From positions 9,295,995 through 9,359,994 of the forward strand of contig JAMXIF010000073.1 in the NCBI GenBank assembly GCA_028583685.1: a DNA stretch of 64,000 nucleotides. Reading direction: 5' to 3'. The DNA is from Petaurus breviceps papuanus. Its lineage: Eukaryota; Chordata; Mammalia; Diprotodontia; Petauridae. Numbering within the stretch: position 1 is the first letter of the stretch; each line of letters begins with the position of its first letter. A model generated the notes under the pieces. That model did no database searches and had not been told where the DNA came from. It saw nothing but the letters and a program-made list of their open reading frames with translations. Made by a program: the position numbers and the translations under genes. Shown piece by piece: positions 13,001 to 26,300 of the stretch.

Positions 13001-16000
13001 CCCAACCATGCCATCACCACCTCCCCCCAAATGCTTAAGCTCCTGGGGAATGTAAAATGCTGGATTGAATGAGAAAGAAGATATAAGAAATCATTTGAAA
13101 GTGAACCTGAGCTGCCTATAAAGACAACAGAACGAGAATTATTAAGCAATCACTTTGTACCCTGTTCCTTTCTTCTGTTTCCTGACAGTTAGGTAAAAGC
13201 AATATATTTTTTCTATTCAGTCAATCAACAAGCATTTTTTTAAACAAGCATTTATCAAACACCTATTATGTGGGATTGCTGTGGTAGGTGCTAGGGATAC
13301 AACAATAATTATAATAATTAATATTATATAGTACTTACTATGTGCCAGGCACTGTGCTAAATGCTTTACAATTATTACCTGATTTGATCCTAACTACTCT
13401 GGGAAGTAGGAGCTGTTATTATACTCATTTTACAAACAAGGAGACTGAGTCTGACAAAGGTTAAATGCCTTATCCAGAGACACACAGCTAATAAGTGTCT
13501 GAGGCTGCATTTGAACTCAGGTTTCATGACTGCAAGCCCAGAGCTCTATCCACTGTTCCACCTCACTGCCCCTAAGACAGAAATGAGACCATCTTTGTCC
13601 TCAGGAAGCTTGCAATCTATTGCTATGCTTTAAGTAATTCACTGATATGGGAGATTAATGAAAACTAGACTGGAGTCAATAGACATTTCCTCATGCTATC
13701 TGTTTTCTCTAAAAATCGATGGGAGCAAAACTGGCTGCCTTTAGAAAGAATTTCAACCCCACAGCCATTTTTCTTCTTCTTTCTCCAGTATTCTAGAGGC
13801 CAGAGTTCTCGTTTAGAGTGATTCCTTTTGCTTTTTGAGCTTTTTTCTCCCTTTGTTCATTGTTAGGATTCTGAGCTAACCTCTTCTTCTATCCGGTCTT
13901 TTCCAGCTCTCATCTTCTCCACATTTAAGAGATGAAAAAAATGAGCAAATCCTCTCTTATTGCTTTAGGATTTTAAAAGTTTAACACACTCAAGCACTTA
14001 AGCCTCAGGATTTTACTTTAAATAGGAAAAATAAGTACTTAAATTTCCTTTTACAAACATTCATTGTGCCATTGGAGCCCTTTGTTGCTTTGCAAAGTAC
14101 ATGATAAATGTTCTTTTATCAACAAAGATATGGTATGACTGTTGTATAAAATTTGACAAATGCCCACACCAGGCATGTGTGTGTGCATATTCACAAGAAT
14201 AATATTTTTGTTCCATTGTACTAATTCAAGGTTGGATAGGAGAAAAATCATAGAGAATCTATTAATAAGGACCCAAAGAATTCCAAGCCCCTTGAAGACC
14301 CAGTACATCTTCCTATGGGAATTTTTTTAAACTATCTAATTACTTCCCCATTTTTCTCCTTCAAACAATTCTTCCCATCTTAGGTCAAAACATACTTTTG
14401 CAGACTGCTAAGAAAGACTGAAATTGCCAAAAAAGGCAACAGACAACATGGAATAAAGGACAGAGAGTTGATTAGGTCTTGAATTCAGGAACACCTTGGA
14501 GTTCAAGTCCTGCTTATGACACATACTGACTGTATGACCTTAGTGAGTTACTGAATCTGTTAGTGTGCTCAAGCAACATTCTATGTCTTTTAAAAAATAT
14601 ATTTTAAATATCTTTGGTCTATTTTTCATAAGAAATGAGCCCATGTCTAAATATTCTGTCAAAAATATCATTACTAAAATATTTAAAGAGGAAAAACATT
14701 TCTAAGTCAAGTTTTAGAAAAACAAAGGCAGAAAGATTCCAGGTTAGGTGCTGATCTGCTTTGGCAGAATTCTCTACACCAATGAAATCACATGTCTATT
14801 TCCCCCACCCCACCCCCCAATAAAAGGGGGGGAAAAGAGACTGAATGGCTTAAAGCCTTTTTACAAAACAAAATATAAATGGCTTCTTTAGAGAAGCCAA
14901 GCCAAAAACACTCAATAAAATTAGTGGACAAAGTAAAATTCTGCCCTACTCATTAGCTTTTCTGTTTCTATTGACTTCCATCAGGAGACCAGCCTCTCTA
15001 TAGCATTCCTATTGAGAACATTCTGGCTGTGGAGAAATTAGAGGAGGAGTCCTTCAAAATGAAAAACGTGAGTGCTGCCTTGCGGATATTTTTGCCTTTT
15101 GTTAAGTGTCTATCCTGTTTTCTTCTAACTCCTGTTTTTTCTCCCTCTACTCCATAAGAACCTACCTATCATCTTGGCTCCCTGCCTTGGATCCCCCTTG
15201 TTATCCATATTCCTTAAGAGATCTGGGAAGGGCTGTGTCAGTCTTCAGTCCAACAGCCCCCAAGAGCAGCTTAAATTTCCCCTTGGCTGGGATGAATACA
15301 ATAGAGTCCATGGAAGCCTGCCCAGGAAGTGGTTTCAGAACTGAATGGCATCGTTCCAACAGTTTCCAAGAGTGGTCCTGACTCCATATTGATTTGAAGA
15401 AATCTAACTCTTTTGGAGCATCACCTGCTGGCCACATCATAGTCCTTAGAACTGGGGGTTGTTTAAGATGCATAAAAACAAAACAAAAGAAACAAAAACC
15501 AAATCGCGGGGCATTAAACATGGTCTCTGAAATGACACCATAATTTTGCCCCCGAATAAAAAATGACTGCAATATGGGCAGCTCCCTAGCCCTGTGAGTG
15601 GCAGGCTTTTTCTCAGTTATATTTAAGCTTGTTTAAAATTAGGCAATTGAAAGAAGATCATATGACTAAATGGAAAAAGCCTATTTATAAATGACTGCAA
15701 CACTTCATTTAGTTTTTATTGACTATTTAAAATGTTTAGAACAACTAAGATGTTTTTCCGTCTGTGGCTACATGTATCAGTGTCTGTGAAGTGGAGTTGG
15801 GTTGTTGCCCTCCCTGAGATGCCTAATAACTGGTCTATATAACTGTCACATCATGTTTTGCATGCTTAGAATTCAAGCTGGTCAGTGAACAACTTTCCCA
15901 CTCTCAAGATTACCATGTAGTTAGAAGAAACTGAAGAGATAAACAAGTAATGAAAAAGCACAGGTTTTGATTCTCAATTGCATCAGCCCCTACTTGGCTC

Positions 16001-19000
16001 CTCAAAGCTTCTTTAAAAAAAATAAAACAAGATGAGGTAGGAAGAATTAGCTCTCAGTTATTCAGGGACTGATTCTCAAGTCACTACATTTTACAGGTCC
16101 CATCACCCACCCTCCTCTTCTTTCTGCCTGCTGTCCATATTTGGGCCATTCATCTGCTACCCACTACTCCTCTCTGTGGGAGAGTCTGGGAAAAGGGACA
16201 CAGTTGAACCTCAGAGTTGAACAGTTGTTACCTGTTAGCAGCCCTGGTAAAATATTTAATTATGGAAATAAGTGAGATTATTAAATTCTACCAAGCATCC
16301 AAAAATTTGTTCTGCTTGACTATACATGTTTCTAATCAGAGTTTTGTTCTATTCTTTCTTTCTCAGTTGGGGAAAAAGGAACGAAGAGAGGGAGAGAAGG
16401 CACATTTTTGCTGATTGAAAAATAAAATAAAATTCATTCAGAGGAGGGCAGCTAGGTGGCATAGGGAGTGCTGGACTTGAAGTCAGGAAGACTCATCTTC
16501 CTGAGTTCAGATCTGGGCTCAGATATTTACTAGCTATGTGACCCTGGGCAAATCACTTGACCCTGTTTGACTGAGTTCTTTATCTGTAAAATGAACTGGA
16601 GAAGAAAATGGCAAACCACTATAGTATCTTTGTGAAAAGAACCTCAAATGGGGTCACAAAGAGTCAGACATGACTGAAATGACTGAAGAATAACACCCAC
16701 AGGTGAATGACTACCGTATATGATTATCAGTTGAAGGCATGCATCATGGTACAATGGAAAGACCACAGGATCTGATGTGAGAGGATCTGAGTTCAAATCC
16801 TACCTCTCTCACTACCCATGTGAGCTGGAATAAATCACTGCCCCTCTCCAGGCCTTCATTTTAGGTCAAGTGGACAAGCATTTAATCAGAACCTACTGTT
16901 AATGTGCTTGAGGACAAGGACTGTCTTTTGCCTCTTTTGGTGTCCTGAGTACTTAGGGCAGTTCTTAGCACATAGTTGGTGTTCACTCATTCCTGTTCTA
17001 CTCTTTGTGGTGGTAGACCATAGTAAACCACAGGGTTTTCTTGGCAGAGACGCTGGAGTGGTATAATTTCCTTCTCCAGTGCATTAAGGCAAACAGAGTT
17101 AAGTGACTTGCCCAGGGTCACATAGCTAGTAATAATTAGCTATTCTCTATTGATCAATTGATTGACATGATCAGATTTGATGGCCTTTAAAATCTATTAA
17201 TCTTTAAACCAGCAATCTTATGAAGTAGGGATGTTTAGCCAGGAAGGAAATAAAAAGACTTAAGGGGCACAAAATAGCCATGTCTTGTGATAAAGAATTT
17301 AGACTGGTTTTGCTTGTCCCCGCTGAGCAGAATGAGGAGTAGCAGCAGGTTTCTCTCTACAGGGAGGAAGGTTTAAGTCTAATGAACAAAAATAATTCCC
17401 AACAGTTGGAATTGTCCAAAGTAGAATAGGCTGCCTTGGGATATAATGCGTGGCCCCCACGCAAGGTCGTCTAGGAAAGAAACTGATAATAACTTGTTGA
17501 GGGTTTTGTAGAAGGAAATCTTGATTGAAATAGATTGAATGGATTGAAATGGATGATCTCTAAGGTTCCTGTCACCGAGGTTCTGAGTCTAGAAGGAAGT
17601 CTTATTTATCTGTAGGTGTTATGTATCCAAGCCTTGCCTACCGTCATTACCATAGGTGATTGAGTGTTGGTGATATGCTCAATTTGCACACCTGGTCTTG
17701 TGTTTTTGTTTTTGTTTTTTTTTAAATCCCGCAAAAGCTCACTGGTCACATGTGGCAGCCACACCTGCATATCTCTTTTACTGTCTTGGAACCCTGATGT
17801 CAAATCTCCTGCTCTCCTCATAATTCCTTGGAGCAGACTCTGGGTTAGACTCCACCCTGGCATGCCCTTTGGTGGATACAGCCGTGTTTGGACGTTTTAT
17901 GAGTAGGAATATTGGAGGGAGAGGGAGACCGATTTTTTTTTCTTATACTTGTACTTATTTTTAAATTTGAAAAATATCCTTGTTTTTACTTAAAGAGCAC
18001 CTGTCTTGTCTGTTATATTGAGAATGAAATGTCTTTCAAACCCTGGGATTGCTTGGCTTAGCAGTGGGCTCTCAGGTTAACAGGTGCTAAGATTCTCACG
18101 TCAAGGCTACATAACCCAAGCAAATGCGTTCTTTTGGTTTTATATTCAGTATTCAATCTCTGAGAACAGGGAAGGTTGTAGATTTAACTGGCTTACATTC
18201 TAAATATACAAAACCTTGTAAGTCAGGTTAATCTTGGCCCAATGCTCTTGAAGTCACTTGTTTGCTTCTTTAGTCTATGAAAGCCAAAGATAAGTCATTT
18301 TTCTAGTGATTGTGAAAGGTCAGAGAACTGTGTTAGTCTACATTGCTACGGTGATGTTTCACTAACATTAATCAATGTGTGGAATATTTGCCATGTGCCT
18401 TAGGGATGTCGTCAGCACCATATGGAATATAAAAGAAATACAAGGAATAGCTAGGTGGTGTCATAGTGCATAGAGTTCAGGGCCTGAAGTCAGGAGGACC
18501 CATTTTCCTGAGTTCAGATCCAGCCTCAGACACTAGCTGTATGACCCTAGTATCTCTGTGATATGAACACTTCCTGAGCCCTTTTCAGGGCTGCTCACAC
18601 ACCTTTGGTGTCTGCCTTCACCCATCTCTCACCTGTGATGCCTGTGACACCTGTGTGAAGTGGCCACACCCTGATAAAACTGTCTCAGCAGACATCAGGC
18701 TGTGGGTAACTGAAGGTAACCCTCAGTGAGTTGGGGGCGTGTCCACCCCAAGCATGTGAAGACTTCTCCTGGTAGAATGGGCAGATGAGAACAATTTGTT
18801 CCAATGGCCATGAAGGCAGCTGAAGTACGTGCTGTGGGGCAGTTAGAGCTTGGTCAGGTGTTGAAGGCGCCAAGGTCATCCATCCACTGCATCCTGGGCC
18901 ATTGTCAATCATCTTGACTTTTGTCTTGCCCTGGACTTCGATGATTCTGGAAGAGAGAGTGAGGCTGAGGACTTTGTGTACCTCTGCCTCACTTAAATCC

Positions 19001-19931
19001 AACTCACATTCAAGTCAAGACATCCCCCCATCACCCACTGTTTTACCCCAACATCATGATGTCATTAGTTCTCTTCAAAAATGAAGGATGAACAACAGCA
19101 ACCTTATTAATAGCAATGTACATTTTTATAGTACTTCAAGATTTACAAAGCATTTTATTCATTACCACCCTATGAGGTAGATAGGATGCCTGTTTCTATC
19201 TATTCTATAATGCCCTGTGCCACCATCATCATTGTTTACCCTTGTGTGACTCACTCACAGCTGACTCAGAAGACAATCATACTTTTAACTCTTCCTTAGA
19301 TTCATTTATCAATTTGTAAGAATTGATTATCTCTCTCAAGAGAGAACATATCTCTCTCAGGTATTTCAAATATGACCCCATAAATTGGGGGGATGGGGTA
19401 GAGTCTAACTCATGCTAGATACAAGATTATTCAAGGAAGGGAGGGAAGAGGAGGGGATATTAATGCTGTTATAAATTCAGTGTCAGGAAATTGAAATGTT
19501 CATGTCACATTCCCAGAGATTTGGAATTTTTCTTTGTGTTTTTTTTAAGCATCATTCTTAAGGGTGTTGCAAGCTGTGTTTTTAAGTCTTTAGCTGCTCA
19601 GGGTAATTCTCTTAACCAACACTGCGATTCAGAACAAGGCTTTCTGCAGAAGAAAAGATAAACATAGGCAAGAGATGACTCATACATGCCGTTGCTGGCC
19701 TCTGGTTCTCTTGGAATAGCAGTGAGTGAGTACTTGGGGAAGGTTGCATTCTTTCTCTGCCCCAAGACTGAGAAATGGAGACATGCCACAGGTCTGTAGT
19801 ATGTTAAGACTTCTCTCTTGAGATAGAGAGAATACTGAAGGCAATCCAGAAACCACCTGTGGGTCCTAGAATCATTCTGTCAGGACCTCATTTTAGGTGT
19901 CAAAGAATTTCCAAATTCTAGCATCCACTCA

Positions 19932-19979
<48 letters not shown>

Positions 19980-22900
19980 CTGCTGCTGCTGCTTCCAAAG
20001 CAGACTTCCCCTATCTCCTGAGTCTGCTTAGCTCCAGGGATAATCTTCTACCTAAAGGAAGGTCCTTATCCCACAAATCCAACTCTTATTTAAAAGAAGA
20101 ATGAAAAGAAAAGGCCTAGCTTCTTATAACCATCTTTATTTTTAGGGGGCAAACTCAGAATGTCCATGGGAGAAAAGATAAGTGATATCTCATAGGCTTT
20201 TCAAATGAAGAAACCTGAGACTTAGAGGGAGGAAATGACTTGCCTGTGTTGGCCCAGTGAGTCATTTGGCAGGGCCCAAAATAGATCCTAGGTTTCCCCT
20301 GTCTTCCCAGACTAATTCATTTTCCCATAAACCTGCTGCCTTCTATCTACTCCATTCATCCTTGTCTAGAAGGGGAATTATTTCTGACACATGACAAATT
20401 CTAGGATACTATATAACTGTAAGTTGTCATTTTATTGTTATTAATCAGGTAGTTTGATATTATCTTCATTTTAGAGATGAAGAAGCAGAAATAGTACCTG
20501 CCCTCAAGGAGTTTACATTCTAGGAGTAGTTCAGTGGTACTGTAGCTAGAGAGCTGTGCCTGGAGTCAGGAAGATCTGAGTTCAAATCTACCCTCAGACA
20601 CTGTGTGACCCAGGGCAAGTCACTTAATCTCTGCCTGCCTCACTTTCCCCATCTGTAAAAGGGAATAAATAATACTAGTATCAAAGTCCCAGGGTTATTA
20701 TAAGGATAAAAATGAAATAACATTTGTAAAGCTCTTTGCAAAACTTAAAGCACTATATAATTAGTAGCCATTTTTGACTACTAATGGGGGAAAAGCAGCT
20801 GGATCATATTGTTCTGCCTGTTACTGTGACCCATCTTTAGTGATAAGAACATAGAAACAGTAATAGACCTAAAGCTCAGGGAATTAATTATGTGACTGTT
20901 CAGGTTTCTGTTTCCTTATCTCTAAAATGAAGATAATTATGTCGAACTACATTATCATTATTATTGCTGCTACTTCTTTGGCTATATAGTGCTTGCTTTT
21001 AAAATTTTTATATACATTATCACCTGTAATGCTGCAGGTATTAATTGACCCCACTTTATAGAAAAGGAAACTGATATTGAAAGAAGTTAACTAACCCATG
21101 ATCATAATTGCTCTTGTCTTTTTTTCTTTTACATTTCAATTTATTATTTATTTTTAACTTTTTTTTTTTTGGCCTTTTTGAAGAGTGGAAGGGAGGGAAA
21201 TTGGAGTAAAGTGACTTGCCCAAGGTCACATAGCTAATAAGTGTCGGAGGCTGAATTTGAACTGAGGTCTTCCAGACTCCAGGGCCAAGGCCACTGCACC
21301 ATCTAGCTGTCCCAACATTCTTTTCTTTTAAAATTTTGCGTTCCAAATTCTCTCCCTCTCTCCCATCCGTCCTCCACCCACTGAAAAGGCAAACAGTATG
21401 ATATCAGTTATTCATTTGAAATCATGTAAAACCTATTTCCAAAATTAAATAAAGTGGGACAATTATACTTCACTTTTATTGCTAGTGTTTTAAGTCAGGA
21501 TTTGAACCCAGACCTTTCCAACTCCATATCCAGCATGATATGCTATGCTACTATGTATCTATAAAAATGAAAGTGTAATAATAAAGGTGACTATTTGAGT
21601 CTGTAAAAACAAGCTCATAAGGATTTTTATGGCTTAGAGTTTCTTCCTTTCCTTCCTCTAGTTCTGTCTTGTTTTCCACTTGTTTTTTTCACTAACCTAT
21701 CCCCTTGCATCCTTTTAATTTATTTATTTTTATTTTGTGAAGCATTTTTTACATTAAACTTTAATTTTTTTTCTGTTACATGTAAACAAAAATTTTGACA
21801 TTCTTTTAAAAACTTTTGAGTTCCATATTCTCTCCCTCCTTGAGAAGGCTAGCAATGTGATATGGATTATACATGTGCAGTCATGCAAAAACATTTCCAT
21901 GTTACCCATGTTTCAGAAGAAAATGCAAACCAAAAAAAAAAAAATAAAGTTAAAAAAACATTTTTGCGTCTTTTTAGATGTTCCAGGTCATCCAGCCAGA
22001 GCGAGCTTTGTATATCCAGGCCAACAACTGTGTGGAGGCAAAGGACTGGATTGACATCCTCACCAAAGTCAGCCAGTGCAACCAAAAGCGCCTCACCGTC
22101 TACCATCCCTCAGCATACCTGAATGGTCACTGGCTCTGCTGCAAGGCCACGTGTGATGCCACTCCTGGCTGCACACCCTGTACAGGGTAAGGCAGAGGGG
22201 CTGCTCACTGTTCTTAGGTTAGCTACCCATAGGGAAACCCTGACAGCGAGAGACCAGAAACCATCCCTGGGCCTTTCCATCTTGACCAGGGAGGCCATTC
22301 ATTGTCTTTCCTTCATGCTAGCCTGTGAAATACAAGCATTGGGTGGCTAGGTAGTGTAGTGAGTAGAGCACTGGCCCTGGAGTCAGGGGGACCTGAATTC
22401 AAATCCAGCCTCAGACACTTAACACAAAAACTAGCTGTGTGACCTTGGGCAAGTCACTTAACCCCAATTGCCCTCCATAAAGCAAAAAAAAAAAAAGAAA
22501 AAGAATACAAGCATCTACTTACAGAGGCATGTAAAGGCTAATGAAAAGAAAGGATGTTACAAACTTTCAAAAATAATTGAAAAGTATAACCATTTAATTT
22601 TTTTATATTTTTGTCAATTTTGAATAATACACTTTTAGTTTTCATTTTCACAACATGGGGCTTCCTATCATTAGGTGTGAAAGTTTCTGATGACACTTTC
22701 TCAGAACAGTAGATCCAGAGGAAGTAGAAGGGCAAAAGAACAAACATTTTCATAGTACCTACTTTGTACCTGGCATTATACTAAACGCTTTACCCATGTT
22801 ATCTCATTTGATTCTCACAACCACCCTGGGAGGTAGGTGCTATTTTTATTCCCATTTTAGGGAAAAACAATACTTTAAGGGGATCTAGAGAGCCTGGGGT

Positions 22901-23294
22901 GGCAGAGAAGGTACCTGTGAGGAGCCAATGCTCTGAAGTGCCAAAAAGAAACTAGGTGACATCCTGTACTTAAAATCCCCAGGGGAGAGGGTTGTCAGGG
23001 AAGAATCCATGGAAGAGACATTTGGGTTGGACTTCGTAGAATGCATAACATTTAAATAAAGCCAAAAGAGGGAAGTGGACATTGTGAGCATTAAAAGAAG
23101 CCGAGCAAAGGCAGGATGTAGGGAAATTTGGGGCATATTTAGGGAGCAGTCTGGTTCAGTACATTGTGGGGATTAGCATAAGACAAGAAAGGATTGTCAA
23201 GGAGGGTGAGATTGTAGAGAACTCTGATGGGAAAAGAGTTTAAATTACTGCATTTTTAACGTTCGAGATCAGTACAAATTCATTTGAAGGTTGT

Positions 23295-23335
<41 letters not shown>

Positions 23336-26300
23336 CTCTCTGTTCTGAGAAAGTCATTTTGAGGTCTTCCATACTTGGAACTATAGAATCCAGTCCAGGC
23401 CCTGAGTCATGAATCCCCTCTATAAAGCATTTAGCCTTGGCTTAAGACTCTTCCAATGACCTTGGAAGTCCTTCCCTCATTAAGAGACTCCCTTCCATTT
23501 TTGAGTCACTCTAGTTGTTTAAGGAAATTCTTCCTTTCGTTGGAACTAAGCCTGAATTTCTCTGACTTCCACATATTGTTCCTACTTATGCCCTCTGGAG
23601 ATACATCTCATAATAATTTTTACACCTGAAAGATCTTCAGGGATTTGAAGATATTTCTCTCTGTCTCTCTGTTTCTCTCTGTCTCTGTCTCTGTGGTGTC
23701 TCTCTCTGTCTGTCTGTCTATCTCTGTGTGTGTGTGTGTGTCTCTCTCTCCTTCCAGCAGCCCTTTCCAAGCTAAACATCTTACCACCATAGTTCCCCTC
23801 TTCTTGATGTCCTCCAGTGTATCAATGTCTCTGTAAATCCTGGAACTGTAGCAGAATGGTTCATAATATTGTAGATGTAGTCTGAACTGCATAGGATGCA
23901 CTGATCCAATCCTAGCTCTAGATTCTAGATCTTGATGCAGCCTAAGATTCCATTAGCTTTTTGTGGTTGCCACATTACCACCCTGACTTACACTGTCTTT
24001 GTCTCAACTGCAAATCTCTAGGTCTTTTTCACTTGATTTTTCTCCCCAGTGATATGTATGCATATATGTGTGCTTGCATCCATAATCCTTTGTCCTCCAC
24101 ACCCATGCTTTTAACCTTGTTTAAAGCTCTTTATCTTATAGTTCTGGAAAGCCAGTAATCCCAATAGTTTTGAACTCCCTCATATTCTTTGGGTAGTCAT
24201 TTGGGGAACATCAAAATATTAACTTGACAGTAGTGTTGCTTTTAACAAAACACACAAATTTACTTTTCTTTTCTTATAGTGGCCTTCCAGCAAACATACA
24301 GCTCGATATTGATGGGGACCGAGAGACAGAGAGAATCTACTCCCTCTTCAACTTGTATATGAATAAATTGGAAAAGATGCAAGGTAGGCAAGGAATGCTT
24401 ATGTTATCGCAACAACTGTAACACACTCAAAACAACAGAAGTATCTTTACTGAAGGACAGCCCTGATACGACACATCATGTGGGAGTAATCCCCTAGAAA
24501 GTTGTCATGTCCTGGTGTGACGGAAAGTGAGAATTCTCTTCCTCAGACAGCTGCGGGTTTGTTTGTACCTAGATTCATGATGCAAATACTTTGATTTATG
24601 GATTTGATGTGAAGAATCTCTAAGTTAGGCAAAGATGTTTAAAGTGACTTTTAATCACCAAATTTCTCAATAATATGAGGATAAGGCAGAACTTGCTAAC
24701 TCTGAGCTGTGTAATAATTTGTTATGTCCTAAATATCCCTTCATAGCCCTCTGAACAACCGAGCTGGGAAGCAAGGGCAGTATTTTTGGTTTATTTAAAA
24801 AATATATGTATATACATACACACATGTATATATATATATACGTGTATATAGGTGTGTATAGGTATGTATGTGTATGTGTATATATATATATATATATACA
24901 AACACACATCTATGTAGATACACACACATTGAATATGTATTCATTCATTTATTTGTGGTTTTTTGTTTCTTTTTTTAGTAATAGGCTACACCAAAGTTCA
25001 AAATGTGCATGTTCCAAAAAAACTTTCCTCCTAAGTTCTACAGAAGCATTACTGTTTTTACACTCCTTCATACTATAAAGGTGAAAAAACAGAATCCAGA
25101 CTGAGAAAATATCACGTCATAAATGTGCAGTTTGATGGATATAATTAATAGAAGAAGCAGAGATAAAGGATCCCCTTCATTTGTCTAATAGACCCATTTT
25201 TTGCTGCTTGCGATCTGTCCCATGTCAGATCTGCAGTAGGGAAAACAGCATGACAGAGGAATCTCAGACACCGCTCGAAATGTGGAGCTAGCCTCTAAAG
25301 AAGACGGCTGCTTTTGCTTTTTCTGTTTTTTTTCCCCTTTCTTTTTGATAGAAGACAGCCAAGCATATAGTGAAACCTGGAAAATATTTTAATCCTGATT
25401 TGGCAACCATTTCTTTGCACATCTGTAATTGCCCCACCCAATGGGGCATCCTTTGTGTTGACTCATCACTTCAGAGAGAGAGAGAGAGACAGAGAGAGAC
25501 AGAGACAGAGAGAGAAAGAGAGAGAGAGAACAGGTTTCTTTTTCTTTTATTTGTTTTAAAAAAAAAAAGGTTGGGTGGGGAGAACCATGGAGAGCGTAAT
25601 CTGGTTCAACAATAAAGGGCATATTGCAATTTAAAAACATCTTATATGATTTTGAAATGGTATGAATGAATGAATGAATGAAAGAAAGAAAGAAATTAAG
25701 AAAGGACAGGGGAGACGTCACATACATTGAGATATGTGGGACTCTGAAAGAGGTTTAACACAATGAATCCTAGAATTGCAGAATTTTATATTTGTAAGAG
25801 ATCAGAGTTCTTAATCTGACCTCTGTGAATTTTAAAAGCAAATATTTTTCTAATCACACTTCAGTATAATTGGTCTACTTTGTATTCCTCTATGTTTAAT
25901 TTTATGCATTTAAAAACATTATTCTGAGAAAAATCCATCCAGGAGGTTACAACAGACTGTCATAGGGGATTGAGAGACAGAAAAGGTTAAGAATCCTCAT
26001 GAACAAGCTGTGGTACAACAGGAAGGAAAGTGGTTCACTGGACAGGGTCTGGAGTCAGGAAGACCTGAGTTCAAATTTTGACTCAGATACTTACTATCTG
26101 GGTGACCTTGAGCAAGTCACTTAACCTCTCTTGGCTTCATTTTCCTCAACTGTAAAGTTGGGATAATAATGGCCCCTACCTTTCAAGATTGTTGAGAGAG
26201 AATATTTGTAAAGCTCTTAGCACAGTGCTTGACATATAGAAGGTGCCTAGATACTACATAAATACTAGTTATTAATATTACTGTTAAGAGTCTTTCCTCT

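Noticed and set aside
15106-15572. Overlapping open frames on both strands (91 and 123 codons)
   Set aside because: They occupy the same DNA on opposite strands, which is typical of chance openness. No homology recognised.
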